This document shows, in pieces, positions 13,495-22,403 of a stretch of DNA of 64,000 nucleotides. The stretch covers positions 3,285,847-3,349,846 of the forward strand of contig NC_133647.1 in NCBI RefSeq assembly GCF_009905375.1. Reading direction: 5' to 3'. This DNA is from Apium graveolens. Lineage: Eukaryota; Streptophyta; Magnoliopsida; Apiales; Apiaceae. Position 1 is the first letter of the stretch; each line of letters begins with the position of its first letter. A model generated the notes under the pieces. It saw nothing but the letters and a program-made list of their open reading frames with translations, was not told the DNA's origin and did not search any database. Made by a program: the position numbers and the translations under genes.

Positions 13495-13505
13495 TTGAGG
13501 GGGAG
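13495..13505 (+). other. Polypurine tract of a copia element
   Basis: GAGGGGGAG directly precedes the LTR start TGTTAGAATTC. The same PPT-LTR joint occurs at 46370-46380 and, on the minus strand, at 60616-60627. Confidence 0.65.
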
Positions 13506-14157
13506 TGTTAGAATTCAAACCTAGCTTGTTAATGTCATCAACTACTGCTGAGTTTATTTCTGCGGGTTGTCAACATGCAGCAAGCGTTGAAATTTGTAAA
13601 CTACATGTAAGGTGGTGGTCAAACACTTATCTAAAAATTGCACACACTTATCTAAAGATGCAGATCAGGAGTTGAAGTCCAAAGTTCACACATGACTCTT
13701 AATGTTTTACCATTAAATAAGGAATGGGAAATTAAAGTTGGGCATAAGATTTCCTAGAGAGGTTAGAATTAAAAAAGAAGATGTATTTTATAAAAGTTAG
13801 TGCGTACACATGGAGGGGAAATAAAGTATACAACCATAGTTATTAGTCATAGTTTGTAAGCTGGAAAAAGTCTTAGTGGCAAAAGTCTTAGTGTGTAATA
13901 AATAGAACCTAGATGTGTTAATAAAATAACACATCCAAGTGAATAAAGAGATAAAGAAAAGAACGGAAGCTCTTGTGAGAGGAAAAGAAAAAGGCTCAAG
14001 CCTGGTGTAAGAACATTAAGCTATAGCTTGAAGTTGTAAAAGTAAGAGAAGTTGTAAATCTTGTTTCTAATATTAATATTAGTGTGTGTTATCCAGTTAT
14101 AAAAAAATGTGTTTATAATTAAAATATTTTTATTAGAGCCCATTCATATCTCCAACA
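13506..14157 (+). repeat. Copia LTR (Tork-like, 3' LTR, first copy)
   Basis: Starts TGTTAGAATTCAAACC and ends ATATCTCCAACA, 652 bp. It follows a PPT in plus orientation. Its termini equal those of the LTR at 60007-60615, whose element is clearly Tork-like. The adjoining pol fragment runs on the opposite strand, so this LTR is not in a normal relation to the coding sequence beside it. Confidence 0.7.
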
Positions 14158-14187
14158 AACTGAAGGAGTTTGGATTAAGGGAGAGAA

Positions 14188-14313
14188 TGTTGGCTTATTA
14201 TATTTATTAGTTGTTTTATTTAATCCAAACTAGGGAAATAAATTAGGACTAAGTATCTAGTTGGAGCTCGAAGACTTAGTCACATTAGTAGACGAGGTTT
14301 TCAGGAGAGTTGG
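14188..14313 (+). repeat. Start of an older LTR, cut by Tekay insertion
   Basis: GGATTAAGGGAGAGAA is a PPT-like run followed by TGTTGGCTTATTATATTTA, a plausible copia LTR start. The sequence is broken at 14313 by the Tekay LTR. In the duplicate the same sequence (from 47036) continues uninterrupted past 47165, so 14313/14314 is an insertion point. Confidence 0.5.
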
Positions 14314-14958
14314 TGTAATATCCGAGACATAGCGTATGCTATTTTTATCAGTACATAATTATTATGTGATTGTTATGTGATTTTTGGTGAATTATCTACT
14401 GATTGGTGTTGATATGCGGATGTATATATGTGGTAAAGTATAGGTATGTTAATTTTATTATGTCCATAATAAAATATAGATAATTATGATATTTTTCTGG
14501 TAATTTTGGAGTGTTAGATGATTTTATAATGATTTATTAATTTATTAATTATTTTCTGAATAATTACAAAACTATTTTTATAAAGCCGAGAATCGTCCAA
14601 CTTCAACCGTTTTTACGTTTTTACCACCCAAAACTCTTCAGAAAACTCCTTTCTACCCTAATCTGATTACTTGAGACATTTTTCGTATTTTGACTTCGAT
14701 CCGCATTACGGTTGGACCCATGCGCGTCCCGGCGCAAAATTTTCGATATGATAATCATTTCGATAACATTATTTTCATATAAAGTGTTTTATAAGAAGTT
14801 CGGTCTTGATAATTATCCAAAAATAGTTATCAAAAAGTTTTGATAATTATCCAAAACAGGTTGAAAATTATCCAAAACGGATCGTTTTTGCAGTCACTTA
14901 GCGGCTAAGTAACTTATTTTTCGATCCAATACGATCCAACACGTATTAATATTCCATA

Positions 14959-14970
14959 AATATAAATAGC
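14959..14970 (+). promoter_or_regulatory. LTR TATA box
   Basis: AATATAAATAGC lies about 647 bp into the LTR, matching the TATA position in the other three LTRs of this family. Confidence 0.5.
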
Positions 14971-16601
14971 CTATTTCTTATTTCATTTTATTCGTATAAC
15001 CATAATTGATCATTAAAAACATAGAAATTACAGAGAAAAACCCCTAAAATCATTGCGTTCTTGAGAATCAAATCCAAAAATGAAAGCGTTATCGAACTCG
15101 AAAGCAAGCGTGCCATATATCGAATCGAAGCTCTCGAAAAGTTCTTTCATAATCAAGTATCCATTTTAATGCAGAAATCAAGGTGATTTTCTTATTTATT
15201 AATTTTAATTCAAATTAATTAAAGATTAATATATGAAATTTTGAGGTTGATGTTGTTTTTGTGATTTGATGGAGAATTTTATCCTGGTCATTTTGGTATA
15301 TTATATGATGGATTTGGAGTTCCATAGCATATATAAAATTGAGTTTGATTCTCGAAATATTAAAATTATGGTTTATGTGTTTGAACGTTTTTAATTGGAA
15401 ATTAGGCGTTTCTCTGTTAAGGATTATCTATTGAAATTGATTGCATGAATGGAATGATCGTAGAACAGGGAATTATTGGTGTAAATGAATTGTGCGAATG
15501 ATTCCTGTAATGGCATAATCGAGCTCGCCAAAAATTTTTAGTACCGGCGGCGTTTGTTTTCTTTCAGACAAAAATACGGTTAATCCTGTTACTTGTTTGC
15601 AAAAGATAATTACATGGATAAATTTCTCACATGATAACGAAGTAATCTGCAGTTTTTGAGGGGATTCTGGACAGGTTTGCGAGCTCGAGGCTGGCCGACA
15701 ATGGCTCCCGCCGGCGACCGAGGAAGAAGGGGGCAAATTGCAGTTTTAATTAGATTTAATTAATTAGTTAATTGATCAATAAAGTCAAATATTAATTGAT
15801 TAATTGATTTAATTAATTATTAATTAATTATATATTTATTTTTAATTAGATTTAATTATTTATTTTGATTTAAAAATTCTGAAAAATAGTTTAAAGCTTT
15901 AAAATATTATTTTAAATTATTTTCAAAGCTCGATAATTATTATTAATTGATTTTTAAAGCCAGATTCGGGTGTTCAGACCCTATTATTTTATTAAAGAAT
16001 GATTCAGAGACCCGTTTTAATTCCGAGAAATGTTCAAAAATTTGTATTAAATACCTAGAAAATTATATTAACCCCGAATCTTCTATGAAAAATTATTTTG
16101 ATCAGATATATTGCGTGCTTTGTGTTGCGTGCTATCTTATTGATGTGTTATATGCCATGTGGTTATTATTTTACGGTTTTTACTGTAACTTTCAATCCGT
16201 AAATCGGATTTGGGTAAAACGAACGGTAGATAAAAGCTTATGACGTCCATTTGATGATTATAATAATATGAGATTGAATATTGATAGATACTTGTGCTGT
16301 CTAGCAGAGTAAGTGATGCATAGAAAAGAATGCTAGTGATCAGTAAATTGAACTGAAGCGTTGAAAAAGAAAGCAAGTGATCGATGAATAAAAACAAGGT
16401 ATAGAAAAGGAAGGAACGTGATTGATGAGTAGAACTGTTAGATGAGTACAAGTAAAGTTTGAAATCATATGTGATAAGGCAAGTACTTATGAACCTTTCT
16501 TGAGATAATTTACAAAGATTTCTGAACTTTCTCATAACATGTTGTTAGTTTTCAAAATAAGTCCTATTTTATATTTTAAGCGCTTTAAACTATTTAACCT
16601 T

Positions 16602-16624
16602 CACTACACCATATTTGACCTGTA
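16602..16624 (+). repeat. Left terminal inverted repeat of the CACTA element
   Basis: Begins CACTACACCATATTTGACCT and pairs with 20777-20799. It is directly preceded by the target duplication CTT. Confidence 0.92.
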
Positions 16625-17201
16625 CCAACACTTATTTTTATGTTACAAGCAAAAATATTGCCTTAGAGCACTAAAATTTGATATAAGATAACATTTTATT
16701 TTTTTTTACAGCAGAGGATACGAAATGTTACCATAGACATTATGACAGTGATATTGTAACACAAAATAGAGTGTTAGTATTGATATTGTAGTTAGTTTTA
16801 CCATAGGACTAATATTTTGGGGGCATTATATTGGCGGACCAAATTTTGGCAAAATTTTAACCAAATTTTAAGCGGCCCAAGACCCGCTCATTTTATTTTG
16901 CATAATAAAATTTACACTCAACTAGACATTCTTACTTCTGCAAAAACACTCGGAGTCAAAAAACCGCTCTCAAATATTCTGATTCTAATTTTTGAAGAAA
17001 TTGAGCTTTCTTCTCAGTTGGGGTCTCGGGGATTTTAATTAGGGTTCTAGTAATTGGGATTCGTAGAAATTGGGGTTTTCTTCTCTAATGAGTTCAACAG
17101 TTGGAATTTGCAATTTGAGGCTGTCTTCTTGTTCGATTCAACATACATCGCCTCTACACATACAAGTATACAATCATTAATTAAAATATTAGAATTGAAA
17201 A

Positions 17202-17681
17202 ATGAGTACACAAGCTTCTCGCCGCAGCAGTTTAGTACAAAAAAGTAACCCTAAAAAACCGGCTACTCAATCGGAGAACGGCACTGCCACCACCGCCACT
17301 AATGGAAGCTTATCGAAGCCTCTTTCTCCTGTTCACTCCACGTCAGTTCGTTTTATTTTTATTCCATTTAATACTGCTTGTATTTATATATATGTATGTT
17401 TAATTTTGATTATTGTGTTTTAATTTAGTTTAATTGAATTAGTTATTAGTTTAATTAGTGGATAAAGTTTTGATTGTTATGAATTGTTTTGGTGTTTTTG
17501 TGTTCGTAGTGAGATGACCGTGAAGAATCTGAGATTATCGAAGGCTCTTTCGATTCCAGAGGGGACTACGGTTTATGATGCTTGTCAGAGGATGGCTGCT
17601 AGGCGGATTGATGCTGTACTTTTGACTGATGCTAATGCCTTGTTTTCCGGAATTGTTACTAACATGGTCTGGTTTTACTAA
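17202..17681 (+). pseudogene. Captured fragment of a CBS/PB1-domain protein gene (two exons)
   Basis: Exon 1 (17202-17341) starts MSTQASRRSSLVQKSN and is Ser/Thr/Pro-rich. A GT..AG intron (17342-17509) follows, and exon 2 (17510-17681) reads on in phase with TVKNLRLSKALSIPEG, MAARRIDAVLLTD and ANALFSGIVT. This closely resembles the N-terminus and the start of the first CBS domain of plant CBSCBSPB proteins (family: TVKKLRLSKAL.IPEGTTV.DACRRMAARRVDAVLLTD). The homology stops after SGIVT, where TDKDIATR is expected; instead NMVWFY and a stop follow. Only about 100 of some 550 residues remain, so no working protein is expected. The kept intron shows capture from genomic DNA, probably with some 5' UTR (16900-17201). 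Confidence 0.8.
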
Positions 17682-19074
17682 TCCGAGGATAAATATTTTA
17701 TTTTGTTTCATTTACTAACTTATTCGAAGAATCAATATTTAGTTCTACTTACGAACTTGAGGAATTAGCTTTTAGTTTCGTTTATTAACTTGAGAAACTA
17801 GTTTTTAGTTTCATTTACTATCTTTAGATATAGATTTTTTGATTTTGTTACTAACTTGAAGAATTAATATTCAGTTCCGCGTACTAACTTGTGAAATCAG
17901 CTTCTAAATTTGTTGAACTTGCTTTTTTGCTTAATGGCAAGTGTAACTAGTTAATGTAATTACTTTTCATTTTCAATCTTTGATAAAGATAAAGTGGAAA
18001 AATATATGCAGCACAACACGGTTTTCTGAATCAGGTCGTTAAAAAGGTAAAATTTTAAATAAATGTTTACAAAGCGGTTTAAAATGTTTATATGCAGCAC
18101 ATCACGGTTTTCTGGATCTACCGCCTACTGTTTGTATGATGTATGGAAATAGTTTATGTCGACGCATTTATAATACATCAGAGTTGTTTAAATATATATA
18201 GGAATCCAGATATTTTTATGAACAAACGAATTATAGTGTACCTAGTATATTGCTATCTTATCATGTCATTATCAGAGTCAACAGATAGTGTAGGCAATTT
18301 AACTATTCAGGGAGATATTGGGATATGGAGATAGGGATAAATTTTTTCTGTAAAGGTTTAGACATTTGAAGAAAATTGGGTGAATCTATTGGAGTGTTCA
18401 TTAGATTCTCAGATAATGTTTCTTTTTATTTTCAGCTGCACATTATGAAGATTGTATGTGTATGATATCAAGAGTGGATGTCTACGATATTTATCTAAAT
18501 TAAAATTATTGTGACACAGATGAACAGCGAATCATGCCTGCATAGAATTGACCTCAATAGAAAAATTTGAAGAACACCGGTATATTACAAAGTGTCAAAC
18601 TGCTACAGGGTTTTCTGAGGCTCCAAGGAATACTACTTTTATGGTCATATTCCTCGTACCTGAGGTATATATAATATTACTTGATTTACTGTTTCAAATT
18701 GTTAAAATTGTAGTGATGCGTTACCCTCCACTGGGGTTGAGATATTGTTTGTAGATGATAAACCTGTGCAATCATAGTTATCGAATGTTATCTTCGACCA
18801 TGTACTTGATATGATGCTAATATATTCATACTAATATTGTTGTACAGGTAATGGTGTCCTTAGGTAGATGAATGAAGGTATTTTGTAAGATTTAGTTGAA
18901 ATTTCAATTGCAAAGTTGCAGGTGTACGAACCATTATACCAATATCCATTTCTGCCTAGGTACATCAAGCATGTATGTAATTCTTCCAATGTGCTTGCTT
19001 AACCTAAATATTATTGCTATCCGGATATTTAGCTATACAATTGTAAAATAGTATCTATTATTTTATTAATATGT

Positions 19075-19365
19075 TTGCATGACTGTGGTGCCAGAGGTAC
19101 CATTACAGCAAGTGGCAGACCGCTTCAAAATAAATTGCTAAGTTCATCACGAGGGACGTGGAAAGAGATCGCAATTTTATTGGTTCTTTTTGCGTTCTTG
19201 GTTGCATACTGGAAAAGGGAACTCCGTTATAATTTTTTAAATAATGGAGAAGTTATAAGCCTTGAGAGGTCGTTTGATATTGGTAATCAGACTTCAATCA
19301 GGTTCAAATCTCGGTTTGTGGTTAATATATTTTATTGGTTTAAATCAATGACAAAAGCTAAGTAA
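19075..19365 (+). other. Unassigned ORF with one membrane-like segment inside the CACTA
   Basis: A 96-codon open frame containing WKEIAILLVLFAFLVAYWKR, a hydrophobic stretch flanked by charged residues that resembles a membrane span. The family is not recognised. It may be a third captured fragment: an AG|GTGTACGAACC..CTAG|GT stretch upstream (18922-18959) looks like a small exon. It could equally be chance. Confidence 0.25.
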
Positions 19366-19609
19366 ATTTCATGTTTTTCATAATGATTGGTCAGGGTAGT
19401 TTAGAGAAGCTATCATCTGATGTGCGATGTCATTATTGTACTTGCTGCGAGGCAGTTATCAGTTGTGTTGCATGACTGTGTTTAGGTTATCAAAGTCATT
19501 AATGTTTACTTTTTTGCTTAATAGCTTACCTTTATATTCACTTGCATTTATCCACTGATATATCCACATAGACCTTCTGGCCTAATTCTGTTTTGGTCAT
19601 TTTAATCAG

Positions 19610-19927
19610 AGCTTATGACAAAGCGGCAATAAAATGCAATGGTAGGGATGCAGTAACCAATTTCGAGCCAAGTACATATGAGAGCGATTTATGTTCTGAA
19701 GCTGAAACTGAAGGTAAAACTTCCTTGACACTATGTTTTATTAGTAACTAGTGCGTGTAGTTCATGCTTGACAGATCTAACATCTTCTATACTAATGTTT
19801 TGGTAAATCAGTTAATAAATCATATGTAGGCAGTGGTCAGTTTCTAGATTTGAACTTGCTAATTTCTCCACCTTATTTTCCTAATGGTGCTAAAGGGATG
19901 GATGATTTTAGGAGTTTAATTAGATAG
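19610..19927 (+). pseudogene. Captured fragment of an APETALA2/TOE-type gene (two exons)
   Basis: Exon a (19610-19713), after ..TTTAATCAG, encodes [20 protein letters not shown] followed by STYESDL. This is the end of the second AP2 domain of euAP2 transcription factors (AP2/TOE/RAP2.7). It ends GAAG|GTAAAA. Exon b (19830-19927), after ATATGTAG, continues in phase as GSGQFLDLNLLISPP and PNGAKG, the region after the AP2 domains that in the family carries LDLNL (EAR-type) residues. It then meets a stop at 19925-19927. The first AP2 domain, most of the second and the C-terminus, where miR172 sites normally lie, are absent. The intron and intact splice signals indicate DNA-level capture. Confidence 0.85.
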
Positions 19928-20394
19928 GCCACTATAGGTTCCTGTTTGAAGTGATTTATTTTTATGATCTTGTGCTTATATTTATCATGTAATTTTGGAC
20001 TGGTTTTTTTTTCTGTAGGAATTTCCCGAGAGCAGTAGTATTTTTGTGGTTTTTCTTTTCTTCTGTTCAAATTTGAGTGGATCAGGGAAGGCATTTTCTT
20101 TTGGTTGCTGTTGGGCCGTATGGGCCAGGGATATCTTTGGGCTCTCTTTTTTGGAGATGGTGGGCTGGTGTTTGTTTTTAGATTGCTAGTGGAATTTTTG
20201 GTTAAGTCTTTTAGCTTTGCCTTTCTTATTTTAAGTTAGGTTTGATTTTTGATGTAATTTATTTTTGTTTTTTCTTTTTTCTCTTTGTTTTTCTTAGAGC
20301 CTGTTCTAAGAGAAATTTAGAGAAGTGACTCGTGTAAATTCTTTCTCTTTTATATATTTTACGAGGCTTAGACCTCATTTACCTAAAAAAAATA

Positions 20395-20776
20395 CTAGAG
20401 TGTTCACAAAAATGTTACAATAAGATATACAAATGTTACCAAAAGATTGAATTGAGTGTTACAATAGCAAATATGGTGTTACAAAAGAGTCTATTCCAAC
20501 ATATTTTTGGTTTTACTAAAGGGTAAGATGTGTTGCAATAGAACTGTGGTTACACCTTCAACTTGTTACCATAGAAATAGAAAATGTAACTATATGTACT
20601 CTATTGTAACACATTGAGAGGTGTTACCAAAATTTTAAAAAGTATAACCGTAGACACCTATTGTAGCAGGGGCAAATCCAACACCCCCAAATTTTCAAAA
20701 AATGTAACCATAGCCCATTTTTTTTGCTTTAGGTAACATTTTTTTGGCCATTTTAACACTTTTTTTTTGGCGTTGC
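20395..20776. repeat. CACTA right subterminal repeats
   Basis: Many degenerate copies of TGTTACAATAG / TGTTACCATAGA and complements, for example near 20413, 20436, 20459, 20477, 20566 and 20607. A smaller set lies inside the left end (16720-16810). Such arrays bind transposase in En/Spm-type elements. Confidence 0.7.
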
Positions 20777-20799
20777 TACAGGTCAAATATGGTGTAGTG
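20777..20799 (-). repeat. Right terminal inverted repeat of the CACTA element
   Basis: Complement of the left repeat, ending GGTGTAGTG. It is directly followed by the target duplication CTT. Confidence 0.92.
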
Positions 20800-21860
20800 C
20801 TTGAACCCTGATCATATCATTGAACTTGTACTGTAAGCTTTATTTCAACCACTGATGGTTGATTTTCTAGATGTTAAACCATACAAACACAATACTACTC
20901 CACAAATACATACACACCATAAACCAAGTATAGCAACAGAATTTCTTGAGCATACATAAACTTATATATCCTGGAATACCCTATGACATCAAAGATCTAT
21001 ACCCTGTATTATCATTGAACCATTGTTCATAAGATACTTGATTCTTCAACAGACTTGAAGCCATTCTTCATATATATATATATGTATATCTTGATATACC
21101 CTGGTGATACCTATAAGATGTTTTATGCTCTGAGATAAATGTTTTATCAATGTTAATTATGATTCTGTTTTTATTGAATTACAATGGTTATCATATTGAA
21201 TCATTTTAGAATTGGATAATTTTATACATGTGGACCAGATTCATGGTCAGACCAGATTCGTGGTCATATTAGGCCAATGTGTGCCTTGGATCCAGTATAG
21301 AGAGCAGAGCTGTGTGCCTTGCTCGCGGTTAGTGCGTGACCGATCAGCAGCCTAACCTTGATTTTTAAAATGAAAGTGAATATCCAATTCTAATCCCTGC
21401 TTATCCAGAGACTTGATTCTTCTGAATCATTTGAATTGATAATTGTTTAACCTCAGTTTTTGCTATTATGACTTGTTGAGCTAGTTAGCTCACTCTTGCA
21501 AATCTGTTTATGTTATTCTACAGTGGAAAAGGAAATTATTGGTAACGAGGATTCGCTATCCAGTGTGCGAGCTAGGATTCTAGGTTAAGTTGGATCGAGC
21601 TAGCAGGAGCTTATTATTGTAGATGAGTTATGCAAGATTGTAAGAATGACATCATTATCAGTTGTAAGTTGAACTAGTTGGGATTTGGTACGATGTAATA
21701 AAAGTTAAGGTTGTGGCATTTTTTCATACTTTAACCTGTTGTAATATGTGGTTGTGTAAAGAAGGGTCAATACATATAGTATTTTATATATACAGGTTTA
21801 TATATTATGTGTATTGTAAACCCCAAACTTCTGACCCGGGTTTGGAGGGTGTCATAGGTT

Positions 21861-21873
21861 TGGTATCAGAGCC
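21861..21873 (+). other. Primer-binding site, Tekay-like element 2
   Basis: TGGTATCAGAGCC, the complement of the initiator-Met tRNA 3' end, four bases after the 5' LTR. Confidence 0.85.
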
Positions 21874-22061
21874 ACAAGTTATAAGTCATTGAAACAAGCC
21901 TAGTTTGTCGGAAAGGGATAGAGGGTTAGGATTAGGATTAGGATTAAGAAATAGAAAGGTAGGATGTCGAGAGGTTGAGTGCGACTGTATAATAGGTTTT
22001 GGTATGATTCGTGATGAGATTCGAGATTCTTATCTAGCAATGCAATTTTCAGATAGCATCG

Positions 22062-22403
22062 ATGTCATATTTTTTTATTCCAGGATCGTCTGATTATTCG
22101 GAGCATTCAGTCGGAGGACCATCATTTGATTCATGTTCTGCTCTTCAACCAGTGTTAGCCATATTACCTCCTGTTGTGACAGTTACACCTTTTCAAGCTA
22201 TTATTCTATCCCCTGATGTGAGACCATCTATTCAAGGTTCCCCACCTATTGATTCTGGTTCTACCGAACATTCAGTTGTAAGTGTATCTTTTCAATTTAT
22301 GCCACATCTTATCCCCTACCATTCGTTTGAAGCCTGTTTTATAACAACACCTATGAGGATGGATTCGAGAGCTACAACATATAGTGAGTACACGAGATAT
22401 TAA
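22062..22403 (+). pseudogene. Pre-gag accessory ORF of Tekay-like element 2, truncated
   Basis: 113 codons starting in the context ATAGCATCGATG. The N-terminus (FIP..SDYSEHSVGGPS, then LPVLAILPP-type prolines) aligns with the ORF at 33404-33922 of the complete Tekay element (FIPVLADHSEPSVGGPS, VLAILPP), which starts in the context ATAGCAGCGATG. Later residues (SGSTEHSVVS) also match (SDSTGHSVVS). The coding continues degenerately after the stop at 22401-22403, up to about 22560. It lies between the PBS and where gag should be. Function unknown; it is not a known gag, pol or env domain as far as I can see. Confidence 0.5.

Larger units (their letters stand above)
16602..20799. mobile_element. 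Gene-capturing CACTA (Pack-CACTA-like) transposon
   Basis: A 4198-bp non-autonomous element with terminal inverted repeats: CACTACACCATATTTGACCT at 16602 and its complement ending ...ATATGGTGTAGTG at 20799. The 3-bp flanks CTT (16599-16601) and CTT (20800-20802) are a perfect target duplication of the size CACTA elements make. Subterminal repeats of the type TGTTACCATAGA/TGTTACAATAG lie inside both ends. No transposase is recognisable, so it would need one in trans. The interior holds introns and exons of at least two unrelated plant genes (17202-17681 and 19610-19927), plus unassigned sequence. It sits in the LTR of Tekay-like element 2 and is therefore younger than that LTR. Confidence 0.9.
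14314..21856 (+). repeat. 5' LTR of Tekay-like element 2, split by a CACTA element
   Basis: Opens TGTAATATCCGAGACATAGC and closes TTTGGAGGGTGTCATA, followed at once by a PBS, so this is a 5' LTR in plus orientation. LTR sequence occupies 14314-16601 and 20800-21856; without the CACTA and one target copy it is about 3.3 kb, similar to its relatives. The conserved block around GTGTGCCTTGGATCCAGT (21279-21297) is also present in the other Tekay-like LTRs. The 5-bp left flank is GTTGG. No matching 3' LTR was found in the window. Confidence 0.85.

Noticed and set aside
21922..21947. GGTTAGGATTAGGATTAGGATT run resembling telomere repeat
   Set aside because: Unit is GGATTA, not TTTAGGG, only three copies, and it lies in a retrotransposon leader; a local microsatellite.
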